Origin: Deinococcus indicus
GTDB taxonomy: Bacteria; Deinococcota; Deinococci; Deinococcales; Deinococcaceae
Assembly (NCBI RefSeq): GCF_002198095.1
Contig: NZ_NHMK01000011.1
Location: 62,001 to 126,000 of the forward strand
Direction of reading: 5' to 3'
Length of the DNA stretch: 64,000 nucleotides
Shown in pieces: positions 30,737-41,429 of the stretch (position 1 is the stretch's first letter; each line of letters opens with the position of its first letter). Both the position numbers and the translations under genes were made by a program. The notes beneath the pieces are model-generated. The model saw only the letters and a program-made list of their open reading frames with translations. It was not told the origin of the DNA and did not search any database.

Positions 30737-31915
30737 TTACTGCCCCATGCCGGCCAGCTGCCCCGGGGTGATAGGCTCACGCAGCAGGTGGGCGAAGGTG
30801 TCGCTCTCGCCGCGCTCGACGGCCCGGCGCACCAGATCGCCGCCGACCGAGTACGTGAAGATGTACGCGCGGAAATTCGGGTTCTGCACGAACCGCAGCG
30901 ACTGCCGGGCGCGGGCCTCGCTGGCCAGCGCGTACGTCTGCAGGAAGTCCAGCACCTCGCCTTCCGGGGCGCGGTCGGCGTGCAGGCGCATGGCCGCCTC
31001 GCCGCTCACGCCGCCCAGCGCCCGCCTGACCTGCGTGACCGCCAGGAACGCGCGGATGTCGTCCGCGTCCAGCCCGGCCAGCGCCGCGAGGTCCCCGGTC
31101 AGCCACGCCTCTGTCTCGTCCGGCGTCATGACGGCGCGCAGGGCGTTCACAGCGATGCCCTCCGACACCACGCACTCCGGCGCGTTGATGAGTTGGATGC
31201 TGTGTTCCAGCCAGCCGCGCCCGCGCACCAGCCCGGCCTCCTTGGTCGCGTGCTCGGTGTGGTGGCCGGGGTAGCCCTCGTGCGCCAGCAGGTCCGGCAG
31301 GGCGGGCAGCAGCACCGGCAGGTCCGTGTTGATGTCGATGCGACTCTTCAGGTTCCCCAGCGGCCAGTTGTACCCGCTCCAGGGCCGGTCGTTCACGAGC
31401 TCGATGCTGAAATCCTCACCGTCCGGCAGCCCGAAGCGTTCTGATACCCGCGAGCGCAACTCCGCCAGGATCGGGGCCGCCACCCGCAGGATGTCCCCGC
31501 GCGGCACCGCCACCCGCGAACGCAGCGCCTCCTCCCGCTCGATCAGGGAGCCGCTGCCGGGCAGCGCGGCGTCCAGCGCCCGCAGCGCCCCGTCCAGTTC
31601 GTTCAGGTCGGCGCGGCGCGGCTCGATGTCGTACAGGCCGCGCACCTCGTCGGCGTACGCGATGGCCTCGCCCGACAGCAGGCGCGTCATGGTGTGCATG
31701 GCCCGCACCTGCACCGTCAACCACTCGCGCCGCGCGTCCTCCGGCACGCCCGCCACGTCCGCCAGCAACGCCGACGCCTCCGCCATCAGCGCCTGCGGCT
31801 CGCGGGCCTCCCGCACCGCCCACTCCGGCGGCCCCCCGTACCCGTCGATGAAGCCCTCCGAGTGCGCATCGATGGCGTGCGCCAGCCGGATGTACCGCTC
31901 TGCAATGTCCGTCAT
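30737..31915 (-). CDS. DUF885-like putative metallopeptidase
   Basis: The protein has 392 residues, shorter than typical 550-600-residue DUF885 proteins. The likely zinc site [13 protein letters not shown] matches the HE...GHH motif of this group, and a downstream Glu ([10 protein letters not shown]) could be the third ligand. It has no signal peptide, so it is cytosolic. TATCCT lies 7 bases before the ATG on the minus strand, so it is probably leaderless. It is divergent from the Nudix gene. Peptidase activity is inferred from the motif only. Confidence 0.7.
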   Translation of the reverse strand: MTDIAERYIRLAHAIDAHSEGFIDGYGGPPEWAVREAREPQALMAEASALLADVAGVPEDARREWLTVQVRAMHTMTRLLSGEAIAYADEVRGLYDIEPRRADLNELDGALRALDAALPGSGSLIEREEALRSRVAVPRGDILRVAAPILAELRSRVSERFGLPDGEDFSIELVNDRPWSGYNWPLGNLKSRIDINTDLPVLLPALPDLLAHEGYPGHHTEHATKEAGLVRGRGWLEHSIQLINAPECVVSEGIAVNALRAVMTPDETEAWLTGDLAALAGLDADDIRAFLAVTQVRRALGGVSGEAAMRLHADRAPEGEVLDFLQTYALASEARARQSLRFVQNPNFRAYIFTYSVGGDLVRRAVERGESDTFAHLLREPITPGQLAGMGQ

Positions 31916-31922
31916 GCAGGGC

Positions 31923-31928
31923 AGGATA
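31923..31928 (-). promoter_or_regulatory. Leaderless -10 box for the DUF885-like gene (TATCCT)
   Basis: On the minus strand TATCCT is 7 bases before ATG 31915. Confidence 0.55.
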
Positions 31929-31967
31929 GGCCCCCCGACACGGCCGGTTCCGTCAGACTGTCCGTCT

Positions 31968-32456
31968 ATGCCGGATTACATAGCGGACCTGCGCGCCCGG
32001 ATCGGGAATGACCCTGTGAACCTGATGGGTGCCTGCGGCCTGATCCGCGACCCGCAGGGCCGCCTGCTGCTGCAACGACTGGCCGGGCGGGACGTGTGGG
32101 GACTCCCCGGCGGCCTGTGCGAACTGGCCGAGGCTCCCGCACAGACCCTGCGGCGCGAGGTGTTCGAGGAGACGCGGCTGCACGTTCACGCGGCCACGCT
32201 GCTGGACCTGCTGACCACGCCCCTGCGCACCCTGCCGAACGGACATCAGGTGTCGTTCTACACCGCCATCTACCGGGTGGACGACTGGAGTGGCCTGCCC
32301 ACCCCCGACGGGATCGAAGGCGTGGAACTGGCCTTCTTCGGCGCGCACGAACTTCCCGGCCTGCGCGGCCAGCCGGGCGAGTACGCGCGGGCATGGCTGG
32401 GTGCGCAGGCCGGGCGGATGCCGGTTCAGTCGCCGACGAACACCAGCCGTTCGTAG
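31968..32456 (+). CDS. Nudix hydrolase
   Basis: The protein has 162 residues. The Nudix box spans [22 protein letters not shown] (about 48-69) with the catalytic REVFEE, but the Gly normally found after EEx is Arg (EETRL). The rest ([20 protein letters not shown], then LPGGLCE) is standard. Nudix enzymes hydrolyse nucleoside diphosphates linked to another moiety, and Deinococcus genomes carry many. The substrate is unknown. Its last 31 bases overlap the end of the convergent gene at 32426-32701. Confidence 0.85.
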   Translation: MPDYIADLRARIGNDPVNLMGACGLIRDPQGRLLLQRLAGRDVWGLPGGLCELAEAPAQTLRREVFEETRLHVHAATLLDLLTTPLRTLPNGHQVSFYTAIYRVDDWSGLPTPDGIEGVELAFFGAHELPGLRGQPGEYARAWLGAQAGRMPVQSPTNTSRS

Positions 32457-32701
32457 GTGCCGTCCGCGCGGCGGGCGGGTAGACCTGCCTGGGCGGCCTG
32501 CTTCAGTCGGGTCAGGGCGGTCGCCACGGCAGGCCCCTCGCCGTACATGCGCCCGGCGTCGTCGGTCAGCTGGATTTCCAGGCCGCGTTCCTCGCCGTGC
32601 GTGGCGCGCAGGACCACGCCCGCGCCGGGCACCTGGGTCACGCGCACGCCGCTGGGCAGCCCGGCAAGTTCGATCTGGTGGCGCAGGGTCCGTTCGTCCA
32701 T
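32426..32701 (-). CDS. Conserved-looking hypothetical protein (91 aa)
   Basis: The 91-residue protein is inferred to begin at ATG 32701; the frame remains open far upstream but there reads antisense to rarA. It has a beta-rich look ([33 protein letters not shown]) followed by a helix ([16 protein letters not shown]) and a short ending strand ([10 protein letters not shown]). I recognise no family. It is convergent with and slightly overlaps the Nudix gene, and divergent from rarA. Confidence 0.6.
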   Translation of the reverse strand: MDERTLRHQIELAGLPSGVRVTQVPGAGVVLRATHGEERGLEIQLTDDAGRMYGEGPAVATALTRLKQAAQAGLPARRADGTYERLVFVGD

Positions 32702-32773
32702 GCCGTCATTGTGCGCCGTGGAAGTGGGGCGCGCACCCCGCACCGCGCCGCAATTCCCCGGCCGCGCCCCCCG

Positions 32774-32779
32774 TATCCT
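32774..32779 (+). promoter_or_regulatory. Leaderless -10 box for rarA (TATCCT)
   Basis: TATCCT lies 6 bases before GTG 32786. Confidence 0.6.
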
Positions 32780-32785
32780 GCGGGC

Positions 32786-34059
<1,274 letters not shown>

Positions 34060-34063
<4 letters not shown>

Positions 34064-34560
34064 GGTCCATCACCTTCCACCCCCTGTCCCCGGCAGACGT
34101 GCCGCGCCTTACCCGCTGGCTCCAGGAGGAGCACGTCCGGGCTTTCTGGGATGACGGGGAACGCGACGAAACGGCCGTTTACGCGCACTACTTCCGTCCC
34201 GGACGGGACGTGCCGGGCTTCCTGTTCCATGTCGACGGGCAGCCCACCGGATTTCTCCAGGTGCAGCAGGTGAAACCCGGGCATCCCTTCATGGCCTGGG
34301 CCGCCCCGCAGGGCGACACCTGGGGTCTTGACCTGCTGATCGGGGCACCTGAGGAGGTTGGGCAGGGTCTGGCGGCCCAGGTGATCGGCGCGTTCGTGAC
34401 GTGGTGGGCGGCGCAGCATCCCGGGCTGCGCCGCCTCCTGATCGATCCGGACAAAAGCCACACCCGCGCCGTCCGTGCCTACCAGAAGGCTGGATTCCAA
34501 ACCTGCGGAGCGCTCGCCGACGCCGAGGGGCGGCGGTTGATCCTGCACTTTGACCTCTGA
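34060..34560 (+). CDS. GNAT-family N-acetyltransferase
   Basis: The protein has 166 residues and overlaps the rarA stop by ATGA. It has the AAC(6')/IucA-like GNAT layout: an N-terminal [25 protein letters not shown] and the acetyl-CoA binding motif A around [18 protein letters not shown]-terminal motif B follows, with NKA-like variant [14 protein letters not shown]. The substrate (aminoglycoside, siderophore precursor or protein) cannot be told. The first base after its TGA begins another inverted repeat (34561). Confidence 0.85.
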
Positions 34561-34950
34561 CAGCGGTTTCCAATTCCATTGAACAAGAGTTTCCGCGTCC
34601 CTTGGATGCGTGTGCCACACGACGCCATGAGGGTGCAGAGGAGGAGAAACGTCGGTCAGCACGTCATTTTCCCCGTCGCGTCCTGGAGGGAGTGTTTAGC
34701 CGTGACCTGCGCTTCTCTGCCGGAACAGCCCGAAACCGAGCGTCTGGTGATCGAAGAACGAGAAAGCGAGAAGCGTCGGATGTCGTGTGGTGCGGAGTGC
34801 AGGGAACGGAAACTCGCAGAACACTGTGCTGACCGATAAAAACCCGCGCATGGGCGTGGTGGGAAGCGTCCTGGCGCGCAACTCGTGCCGCGCGGAAACT
34901 CTTGATTGAAGGACCAACAGCACGCCCTTCAATTCCACTTCCAACCGCTG
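34561..34950. repeat. Region bounded by inverted repeats (second repeat family)
   Basis: The left end 34561-34597 starts CAGCGGTTTCC and ends CAAGAGTTTCCGCG. The right end 34891-34950 is its inverse, CGCGGAAACTCTTG to CCAACCGCTG. The right copy also holds the hairpin ATTGAAGG / CCTTCAAT, which the left copy lacks. The 290 bp between hold no convincing gene and are AT-richer than the surroundings. It is either one small element or two inverted copies of a 60-bp repeat. Confidence 0.6.
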
Positions 34951-34976
34951 GTGTGGACGGCTTCTCGCTTCGCTCG

Positions 34977-35015
34977 TTTCAGGGTTGCTGGGGGAACCCC
35001 TCAACACCCCTGAAA
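34977..35015. other. Hairpin in non-coding region
   Basis: TTTCAGGGTTG pairs with CACCCCTGAAA with one mismatch and a loop of about 17 bases. It could be a terminator but has no T run. Confidence 0.35.
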
Positions 35016-35024
35016 GCCGCTGTG

Positions 35025-35160
35025 ATACGGGATTAAATTGACTTGCTTCCAGCGTGTTCGCGTTCCGTTGTCCCCTCTCCCTTTGTGAGAGAGCGAGGTG
35101 CGAAGCGACGGAAGGGTGAGGGGGCCACCGGGTGACACTGTCTGGTTTGGAATCAATTTA
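35025..35160. repeat. Third inverted-repeat element
   Basis: It begins ATACGG then ATTAAATTGACTTGCTTCC, and ends GGAATCAATTTA, near-inverse ends. Inside, CCCCTCTCCCTT pairs with AAGGGTGAGGGG (one mismatch). It ends 8 bases before the thioredoxin-like gene stop. No coding potential is seen. Confidence 0.5.
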
Positions 35161-35168
35161 GTCCTGCA

Positions 35169-35621
35169 TCAGGCCAGTCCCAGACCCCGCGTGACGGTGG
35201 CCTGCGCGTCCTGTTCGGGGACGCTGGTCACGACCGCCTCGATCCGCCCGTCCGGGCCGGTCAGGATCAGGGTGGGGTAGACCTGCACGCGGTACGGGCG
35301 GCGCAGGCTGCCGTCCGTGTCGAGGTGCAGCGCGTCCCCGTAGGCGTGGGGGGGCAGGTCGCCGCGCCGCGCGTCGATCACGCGCAGGTCCAGCCCGTGC
35401 GTGTGCGCCAGCTGACCCAGGAACACGTCGAGCGTGTCGCACGCCACGCACGCCTCGGTCTTGAAGGACAGCAGCGTGCGGCGCGTGACGTTCAGCGCGG
35501 CGGGTGGCGGCACGACTGCGCCCGGTTGGACGGTGCGCGCGGCGATCAGGCGGCCGAGCAGCGCCCCGATGGGGCGGGGCAGGCGGATGCGGATGGGCGT
35601 GGGGGTGGGTCGCTGGGTCAT
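35169..35621 (-). CDS. Thioredoxin-fold protein
   Basis: The protein has 150 residues. After a basic Pro-rich N-terminus comes a thioredoxin-like strand-CxxC region (LLSFKTEACVACDTLDVFLGQL) with active-site CVAC and a cis-Pro segment (YRVQVYPTLILTGPDG). It has no signal peptide or heme site. Probably a cytosolic disulfide reductase or thiol carrier; the partner is unknown. AGGAGG lies 4 bases before the ATG. Confidence 0.8.
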   Translation of the reverse strand: MTQRPTPTPIRIRLPRPIGALLGRLIAARTVQPGAVVPPPAALNVTRRTLLSFKTEACVACDTLDVFLGQLAHTHGLDLRVIDARRGDLPPHAYGDALHLDTDGSLRRPYRVQVYPTLILTGPDGRIEAVVTSVPEQDAQATVTRGLGLA

Positions 35622-35939
35622 GAAACCTCCTGGGGGATGCCCTCAGGTACGCGCCCGGCGCGGCTGGGTTCCCGCGCGGGCGTGACCGCCGCAGAAGGCC
35701 CCCGCCGCTCCGGGGTGCGGAGGTTGGCGGGGGGGCTGGGAAGCTGGTGGGAGCGCCCGGCGTCGAGGCCGTGGGAGTGAGGGGTGCGCGGTGCCAGGTG
35801 AGGGGTGCAGGGTGCTGGGCGTGCCCGGTGGGGCCGGTCGGTCCGGCGACGCCGCCCCGGCGTCTTCAGGGGTGCAGCCTTTTCCCCGCTGCGGGGTAGG
35901 TCTCCGCCCGCGCGGACGCTCCCGACCGGCAGTGTGGGC
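35622..35939. other. Gene-free spacer of 318 bp
   Basis: It holds the ribosome binding site of the thioredoxin-like gene at its left end and a heptamer-phased array at 35771-35826. I see nothing else that looks coding. Confidence 0.5.
35771..35826. repeat. Heptamer-phased array (about 8 units)
   Basis: The units GTGGGAG, TGAGGGG, TGCGCGG, TGCCAGG, TGAGGGG, TGCAGGG, TGCTGGG and CGTGCCC follow in a strict 7-bp phase. The TGnnnGG core is kept in six. Confidence 0.55.
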
Positions 35940-36398
35940 TTACTCGGGCAGGTCCGTCAACCAGTTCGCCTGTTGCAGTTGCGTGTCCAGTTCCCGGCGT
36001 TCCTTCGCCAGGGCGTCCACCTGCACCTGCAACTCGCGGGCGGGAATGGCGGACAGGATGCGGACCTCGCTGTTGCTGTAGCGGGTGGGGCGGTCGCTGG
36101 CGGTGGCGGCGGCGCGGCGCAGCACCCGCAGGCGCAGGTCCAGCAGGTCGCGGCGGGTCAGGGCGTCCGTCAGGGTCCGGCCGTCCGGGAGGGTGGCGCG
36201 CAGGTTCGCGCGGTGAATGCGGGGCAGCAGCGCCTCCAGTTGCGCGGCGACCTCCGCGAACTCGCGCATCAGCGCCTGCGGGTCCTCGGCGGGCGCCTCG
36301 CCTTCCTGCACGAGCAGGTTCTTCACGAGGCGTTCTTCCAGTTGCGCGGCGCGTTTCTGGAGGTCGGCGCGGGTGATCAGGGCCTCGGCGAGTTTCAT
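35940..36398 (-). CDS. DIP1984 family protein
   Basis: The protein has 152 residues, almost entirely helical. It starts with the family signature MKLAEALITRADLQKRAAQLEERL and continues QEGEAPAEDP and LLPRIHRANLRATLPDGRTL. DIP1984 (septicolysin-like) proteins are widespread, of unknown function. TACCCT lies 6 bases before the ATG on the minus strand, so it is probably leaderless. Confidence 0.85.
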   Translation of the reverse strand: MKLAEALITRADLQKRAAQLEERLVKNLLVQEGEAPAEDPQALMREFAEVAAQLEALLPRIHRANLRATLPDGRTLTDALTRRDLLDLRLRVLRRAAATASDRPTRYSNSEVRILSAIPARELQVQVDALAKERRELDTQLQQANWLTDLPE

Positions 36399-36404
36399 GC
36401 GTGC

Positions 36405-36410
36405 AGGGTA
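36405..36410 (-). promoter_or_regulatory. Leaderless -10 box for the DIP1984 gene (TACCCT)
   Basis: On the minus strand TACCCT is 6 bases before ATG 36398. Confidence 0.55.
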
Positions 36411-36461
36411 AGGGCTGAAGATGGGCCACAGGTGCGGCCTGAATTGGGATAAGGCTTTCTA

Positions 36462-36599
36462 ATCCGTACTCCGATGGAAGGGGCTGCAAAGACCCTTCCA
36501 TCCGAGCGAAGCGAGTAGGAGCAGAAGCGTGCTGCCGGGCGTGGAGCTGGCAACCCGGCGACGTTCCGGGTTGTCGGCGAAACAGACGGCAGCACGCAT
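36462..36599 (+). repeat. MITE-like element, copy F (138 bp)
   Basis: It runs from ATCCGTACTCCG to GCAGCACGCAT. Hairpin 1 reads GATGGAAGGGGCT-GCAA-AGACCCTTCCATC, with a G-C pair replacing the usual T-A of other copies. Hairpin 2 reads GGCAACCCGG / CCGGGTTGTC, also a compensated change. It lies in a promoter region between divergent genes and is not at a stop codon. Confidence 0.85.
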
Positions 36600-36637
36600 A
36601 AGCCACTCGGCGCACGGTGTTGGGGGGGCGGGGCCGG

Positions 36638-36643
36638 TATGCT
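36638..36643 (+). promoter_or_regulatory. -10 box for mutS2 (TATGCT)
   Basis: TATGCT lies 9 bases before ATG 36653, with no Shine-Dalgarno between. Confidence 0.5.
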
Positions 36644-36652
36644 CCCTACGAG

Positions 36653-38956
36653 ATGTCCTTCGATGCCCGCGCCCTGTCCGCCCTTGATTTTCCCCGTGTT
36701 CTCGATGCGCTGGCCGAGCGCAGTGCCACGTCGTTGGGTGCGGAGCGCGCCCGTGCGCTGCGGCCCTCGGACGACCCGGAGCGGATCGCGCGGGAACTCG
36801 ACGAGGTCGAGGACGCGCTGTTCGGCGTGAGCCTGAGCCTGGGCGGCATTCAGGACATCCGCGACCTGCACGCCCGCGCTGCCGAGGGCCGGGTCCTGTC
36901 GGGTTCGGAGCTGCTGAGCGCGGCGTACTCGCTGGACGGCGCGATGACGGTCAAGCGGGCCATCGGCGTGAACTCGCGCGGGCCGCTGCGCGAGGTAGCG
37001 GTCGGGCTGGGCGACCACAGCGAACTGGTGCGCCGGGTCCTGAGTGCCCTGGACCGTGACGGCGCGGTGCGGGACGACGCCAGTCCGCGCCTGCGTGACC
37101 TGCGCAAGCGCATTGAGCCGCTGCGTGGCCGCATCCGCGAGCGCCTGACCGCCACGCTGGAGAAATGGTCGGACCTGCTTCAGGAGCACATCGTGACCAT
37201 CCGCCGCGACCGCTACGTGCTGCCGGTGCAGGCCAGCCGGGTGGGGCAGGTGCAGGGCATCATCGTGGACGCCAGCGCGACCGGGCAGACGTACTTCGTG
37301 GAACCGGCCGCCGTGACGCAGCTGAACAACGAACTCACCCGCCTGATCCTCGACGAGGAGGCCGAGGTGCGCCGCATCCTGACCGAACTCTCGGGCCTGC
37401 TGGCGGGCGACGCGGACGTGCCCATGACGCTCGTGACGGTCGGGGAACTCGACCTGATCGCCTCCAAGGCCCGGCTGGCCCGCGACTGGCGACTGAACCG
37501 CCCCGAGCAGGTCGAAGGTGGCCGGTACGACCTGCGCGAGGTGCGCCACCCGCTGATCGAGAACCCGGTCGCGAACGACCTCGCGCTCGGCGAGACGAAA
37601 CTGCTGCTGATCACCGGCCCGAACATGGGCGGCAAGACCGCGACCATCAAGACGCTGGGCCTGGCGGTCCTGATGCACCAGTGCGGGATGTACGTCGCGG
37701 CGGCCAGCGCCCGCCTGCCGGTTGTGCGGGACGTGCTGGTGGACATCGGGGACGAGCAGAGCATCGAGGCGAGCCTGTCCACCTTTGCCAGTCACCTCAA
37801 GCACCTGCGCTACGTGCTGCGGCACGCCGCGCCGGACACGCTGGTCCTGGTCGACGAGCTGGGCAGCGGCACCGACCCGAACGAGGGCGCCGCGCTGGCC
37901 CAGGCGCTGATCGAGACGCTGCTGGCGCAGGACGCACGCGGCGTGATCACCTCGCACCTGTCCCCGCTGAAACTGTTCGCGCTGGAGACGCCGGGCCTGA
38001 AGAACGCCTCCATGGGCTTCGACGTCGAAACGCTGGCCCCCACCTACGCCCTGCAGGTCGGGCAGCCGGGCCGGTCGTTCGCGCTGGCCATCGCGCAGCG
38101 CATGGGCCTGCCCGCCGACGTGCTGCGCCGCGCCGAGGACCTCCTCGGACCCGACGCGGGCCTGATGGAACGCATGCTGGAGGGCCTGGAACGCGAACGC
38201 GAGGACCTGCGCGCCCAGCTGGAAGGGACCGCTGCCGCCCGCCGCGACGCCGAGGCCGAACTGGGCCGCGTGCGCCAGGAACGCGAGACCCTCGAAGCGC
38301 GCCGCAACGAGATGCTCGCCGAGGCCAGCCAGAAGGCCGAATCGCTGTACGCCGACGCCATCGAACGTGTTCGCACCCTGCGGGCCCGCGCGCAGGAGGA
38401 CAGCGCCCGCCCGCGCGTCATGCAGGAACTGCGTGAACTGCGTGTCTCGGCGCAGAAGGCCCGCCCGGCCCCCGCCCCGCGCGAGGAACGCGGCGACCCC
38501 ATCCGGGTGGGCAGCCGCGTGGACGTTCCCGCCTACAACGCCACCGGGCAGGTCCTCGAACTGCGCGGCGACGATCTGGTCGTGCAGCTGGGCGTCATGA
38601 AGGTGGGCGTCAAACGCCGCGACGTGCGTCTCAAGCAGGAACCCAAGGTCACGGCCCCCAGGACGCGCGGCCCCCGCACCGCCTTTGCCGGGGCGGTCGC
38701 CGCCAGCACCTTCCAGAACGAACTGCAACTGCGCGGCATGGGCGTCGAGGAGGCCGTCGAGGAACTCCGGACCGCCGTTCTGGAGGCTCACGCCCTGAAG
38801 GAGAGCCCGCTGCGCGTCGTTCACGGCAAGGGCCAGGGTGTGTTGCGCCGCCTGCTGCGCGAGTACCTGAAGGGCGACAAACGCGTCGAGTCCTTCCACG
38901 ACGCCGAGGCGAACCAGGGCGGGCACGGCGTGACGATCGTGAACATCCGCCGCTGA
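36653..38956 (+). CDS. mutS2: MutS2 endonuclease/ATPase
   Basis: The protein has 767 residues. It lacks the MutS mismatch-recognition domain I and starts directly with the core ([19 protein letters not shown]). The ATPase has Walker [10 protein letters not shown] near 321-329, Walker [17 protein letters not shown] and a dimer-interface helix. A long coiled coil and KOW-like segment follow, then the C-terminal Smr domain (about 690-767) with HGKGQGVLR. The usual LDLRG of Smr reads LQLRG here. MutS2 proteins suppress recombination or rescue collided ribosomes; the D. radiodurans protein is linked to oxidative-stress resistance. Confidence 0.94.
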   Translation: MSFDARALSALDFPRVLDALAERSATSLGAERARALRPSDDPERIARELDEVEDALFGVSLSLGGIQDIRDLHARAAEGRVLSGSELLSAAYSLDGAMTVKRAIGVNSRGPLREVAVGLGDHSELVRRVLSALDRDGAVRDDASPRLRDLRKRIEPLRGRIRERLTATLEKWSDLLQEHIVTIRRDRYVLPVQASRVGQVQGIIVDASATGQTYFVEPAAVTQLNNELTRLILDEEAEVRRILTELSGLLAGDADVPMTLVTVGELDLIASKARLARDWRLNRPEQVEGGRYDLREVRHPLIENPVANDLALGETKLLLITGPNMGGKTATIKTLGLAVLMHQCGMYVAAASARLPVVRDVLVDIGDEQSIEASLSTFASHLKHLRYVLRHAAPDTLVLVDELGSGTDPNEGAALAQALIETLLAQDARGVITSHLSPLKLFALETPGLKNASMGFDVETLAPTYALQVGQPGRSFALAIAQRMGLPADVLRRAEDLLGPDAGLMERMLEGLEREREDLRAQLEGTAAARRDAEAELGRVRQERETLEARRNEMLAEASQKAESLYADAIERVRTLRARAQEDSARPRVMQELRELRVSAQKARPAPAPREERGDPIRVGSRVDVPAYNATGQVLELRGDDLVVQLGVMKVGVKRRDVRLKQEPKVTAPRTRGPRTAFAGAVAASTFQNELQLRGMGVEEAVEELRTAVLEAHALKESPLRVVHGKGQGVLRRLLREYLKGDKRVESFHDAEANQGGHGVTIVNIRR

Positions 38957-38971
38957 CCGGCGCCTGACGCG

Positions 38972-38994
38972 CGGCCTCATGAGGCCGGATTTTG
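38972..38994 (+). terminator. Palindrome plus T run after mutS2
   Basis: CGGCCTCATGAGGCCG is a perfect 16-bp palindrome, followed by GATTTTG. It is 16 bases past the mutS2 stop. The stem is short (5-6 bp). Confidence 0.5.
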
Positions 38995-39021
38995 ACGAAA
39001 CTCAGCTCCAGACCCCAGGAT
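38992..39021 (+). promoter_or_regulatory. Promoter of the beta-barrel-like gene
   Basis: TTGACG, 18 bases, CAGGAT, then 6 bases to GTG 39028. It is a full -35/-10 promoter giving a leaderless mRNA. Confidence 0.5.
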
Positions 39022-39027
39022 GGGCCG

Positions 39028-40008
39028 GTGCGTTTCCTTCCTGAAGCTTCCGCCCTCCGTTCCCTGATGCTCGCGCTGACGCTGGGCAGCCTGCCGGGCG
39101 CCGTCGCCTCGGCGCAGACGGCTGCGCCCGCCGCGCCGCCCAGCACCGGGTTCAAGCTGCCGCCCGACTACCTGAACCGCTTCGGTAGCGCGCAGGTCGT
39201 CGCGTCCACCACCGACGGGTTCGGCGTGCGCTACATCCCGCTGCCCCTGCAGGCGGACGTGCGTTTCACGCTGCTCCGGGCGCCCACCTACTGGGATTAC
39301 GGCCTGAGCGGGCAGTTCGGCAGTCTGTCGGCCGCGCTGGGCCGCTTCGGCAACGTCCCCAAAGCCGAATTGACCAGCGCGCCCGGCAGCGGCCTGCAGT
39401 GGAGCGCGCTGGTGCAGGGCGGCGCCTCGCACTCGCACTTCACGGTCGGGTACGCCACGCAGGTCTGGGACGGCCGCATCCGGTTCCTGAACAACGTCGG
39501 CGTGGCGCAGCAGGGCAGCGTGACCGCCGCGTACACCCAGACCGAGGTCAGCGGCGGGTACGGCCGCGCCTACGGCAAGGTGAACACCGGCCTGTACTCC
39601 ACGGTCCGCATGTACGCCTTCCCCACGCAGGGCAAGGCGCAGGGCAGCGCGGACGTGACGGCCGTCATCGGCGTGCCGCTGGCCGCCGGCCTGAACCTGG
39701 ACGCCTCGCACTTCGAGCGCTTCGCGGTCGGCCAGACGGCCATCGGGGACTTCGGTTTCGGCCGCGCGCAGTCCAGCAACGCCAGCCTCACGTACCGCCT
39801 GCCGCCCGCCGAGGGCTTCGGGCTGGGCGCCGTGCGCGTCCGCGCCTCCCGCGACTGGCTGGCGAAATCCGCCACGGCCGACGCGGACGTCGCGTTCCGC
39901 ATCGACGGCCTGCCGGCCCTGATGGGCGGCAGCGTCGGCTACGAGTGGTACGAGACGAACGCCAGCGCGAACAAGTGGCGCTTCGCGCTCGTCGCGCTGC
40001 CCCGCTGA
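39028..40008 (+). CDS. Secreted outer-membrane beta-barrel-like protein
   Basis: The protein has 326 residues from GTG 39028; a TTG 36 bases earlier is part of the -35 box. The signal peptide has an LMLALTLGSLPGAVASA core, cut before QTAAP. After residue 60 come alternating polar/aromatic strands (VRFTLLRAPTYWDYGLSGQFG, FTVGYATQVWDGRIRFLNNVG, GKVNTGLYSTVRMYAFP) ending in a strand with terminal aromatic (WRFALVALPR). This is the pattern of an outer-membrane barrel or other beta-rich surface protein. I recognise no family. Confidence 0.6.
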   Translation: MRFLPEASALRSLMLALTLGSLPGAVASAQTAAPAAPPSTGFKLPPDYLNRFGSAQVVASTTDGFGVRYIPLPLQADVRFTLLRAPTYWDYGLSGQFGSLSAALGRFGNVPKAELTSAPGSGLQWSALVQGGASHSHFTVGYATQVWDGRIRFLNNVGVAQQGSVTAAYTQTEVSGGYGRAYGKVNTGLYSTVRMYAFPTQGKAQGSADVTAVIGVPLAAGLNLDASHFERFAVGQTAIGDFGFGRAQSSNASLTYRLPPAEGFGLGAVRVRASRDWLAKSATADADVAFRIDGLPALMGGSVGYEWYETNASANKWRFALVALPR

Positions 40009-40079
40009 CCGGGCCGGCCACGCCTGAACATTAAGGTCAGCCCCTGGACAGGGCAGGTCCGGCCGGCCGGCGCGGGTGA

Positions 40080-40085
40080 TAGCGT
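40080..40085 (+). promoter_or_regulatory. Leaderless -10 box (TAGCGT)
   Basis: TAGCGT lies 6 bases before GTG 40092 of the MFS gene. Confidence 0.45.
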
Positions 40086-40091
40086 CCCCGC

Positions 40092-41282
40092 GTGAGTCGT
40101 TCCGGGAAGCTCCCCCCGCAGCCGCCCCCCACCGCCGCCGGGGGGCGGATGCCGCTGTCCCTGCTGGCGACCGGCACCGCCGCGTTCTTCACGCTGGGCT
40201 TGATCCAGGCGATGTACGGCCCCAGCTTCCCGCTGTTCCAGACGCGGTACGGCGTCAGCACGGCGGGCGTGGGCGTGATCGCCAGCGCGCACTTCCTGGG
40301 GTCGGCCATTGCGCCGCCCCTGGTGGGACTGCTGCTGCGGCGCCTGAGCGTCCGGGCCGGCATGTCGTTCAGTCTGCTGATCCTGGCTGCCGGGATGCTG
40401 GGCGTGGTGTTCGCGCCCAGCTGGGCGCTGGCGGTCGCGGCGGCCTTCGTGGGCGGCCTGGGCCTGGGCGGGGTCAGCGCCTGCCTGAACGCCGCGTACG
40501 CCAGCGTGGGCGCGCGGGCCGTGAACCTCGTGAACGCCGTGTTCGGGGTGGGCAGCATGGTGTCGCCGCTGCTCGTCGCGGCCCTGACGGGCGCCGGGGC
40601 CGGCGCGGCCACCGGCGTGCCCGGCGGTCCGTTCCTGGTGGTGGCGGCCCTGTGCGCCGTGACGTTCGTGGTGGGCCGCGTGTGGGGCGTGCCGGACATC
40701 GCCCCCGCCCCGCAGGACGGCGCCCCGGCGCGCCCCGGCGTGCAGTTCGCGCTGTTCGCCGCGCTGATCGCCAGTTATGTGGGCCTGGAAGCCGGGTACG
40801 GCGCGTGGACCGTGCGCTACCTGACCGAACTGCGTGTGGCGGACGCCGCGTTGATCCTGAGTGCCTTCTGGGCGGCCCTGACGATCGGCCGGGTCCTGAC
40901 CGGGGTGTTCGCCGCGCGGCTGCGCCCCGAACGGGTCGTGCTGGGCAGCGCGGCCACGCTGCTGCTGTGCGCGCTGGCGGCGGCCGTGCCGGGACTGGCG
41001 GGCGCGGCGTTCGTGCTGGCCGGGCTGGCGCTCGCGCCGGTGTTCGGCACCACCCTGGCGTGGCTGACCCGAACCCTGTCGGCCCGGCTGGTGCCGTTCC
41101 TGCTGGTGGCCGGGTCGCTGGGCGGCGTGGTCGCGCCGGCGCTGCTGGGGGTGCTGTTCGCCCGCTGGGGCGCGCCGGCCGTTCCGGCGTTCCTGGGGAC
41201 GCTGGCCGCGCTGCTGGCGCTTTTCACCGTGCTGGTGGCCCGGCAGGCCCGCGCGGGGGTGGGGGGGGCGGCCGTGCCCTAG
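40092..41282 (+). CDS. MFS transporter
   Basis: The protein has 396 residues and starts GTG. Twelve hydrophobic helices are visible, beginning [24 protein letters not shown] and with the inter-helix loop [16 protein letters not shown] Pro-rich central loop ([13 protein letters not shown]) separates two six-helix halves. The C-terminal half ([16 protein letters not shown]) resembles the fucose-permease/FucP-like sugar MFS group, a tentative placement. The substrate is unknown. It is preceded by a -10 box at leaderless spacing. Confidence 0.82.
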   Translation: MSRSGKLPPQPPPTAAGGRMPLSLLATGTAAFFTLGLIQAMYGPSFPLFQTRYGVSTAGVGVIASAHFLGSAIAPPLVGLLLRRLSVRAGMSFSLLILAAGMLGVVFAPSWALAVAAAFVGGLGLGGVSACLNAAYASVGARAVNLVNAVFGVGSMVSPLLVAALTGAGAGAATGVPGGPFLVVAALCAVTFVVGRVWGVPDIAPAPQDGAPARPGVQFALFAALIASYVGLEAGYGAWTVRYLTELRVADAALILSAFWAALTIGRVLTGVFAARLRPERVVLGSAATLLLCALAAAVPGLAGAAFVLAGLALAPVFGTTLAWLTRTLSARLVPFLLVAGSLGGVVAPALLGVLFARWGAPAVPAFLGTLAALLALFTVLVARQARAGVGGAAVP

Positions 41283-41291
41283 CAGGGCGCA

Positions 41292-41320
41292 TTGTCAGGG
41301 GTGGGGGCGTGTGGCAGAAT
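41292..41320 (+). promoter_or_regulatory. Promoter of the Gre-family gene
   Basis: TTGTCA, 17 bases, CAGAAT. A leader of about 105 bases follows and ends with GGAGG 6 bases before GTG 41430. Confidence 0.55.
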
Positions 41321-41429
41321 GCGCGCTGATTCTCACCCAATCCGCGTCCCCTGCCTTCCCCCGGGGAAGCAACCGACTTCAGTTCATGAGTCCTCGCCGG
41401 AGTACCCGGCGGCGCAACGGAGGCCTAGA

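Noticed and set aside
34579..34839. 86-aa ORF in the repeat-rich region
   Set aside because: No ribosome binding site or -10 box, atypical composition, overlaps the inverted repeat end.
36600..36652. Radiation/desiccation response motif (RDRM) upstream of mutS2, rarA or rqkA
   Set aside because: I looked for a TTATG...CATAA-type palindrome near these starts and saw none.
36395..38980. 861-aa open frame on the minus strand opposite mutS2
   Set aside because: Antisense frame of a GC-rich gene; compositionally biased, no domain, while mutS2 on the plus strand has all motifs.
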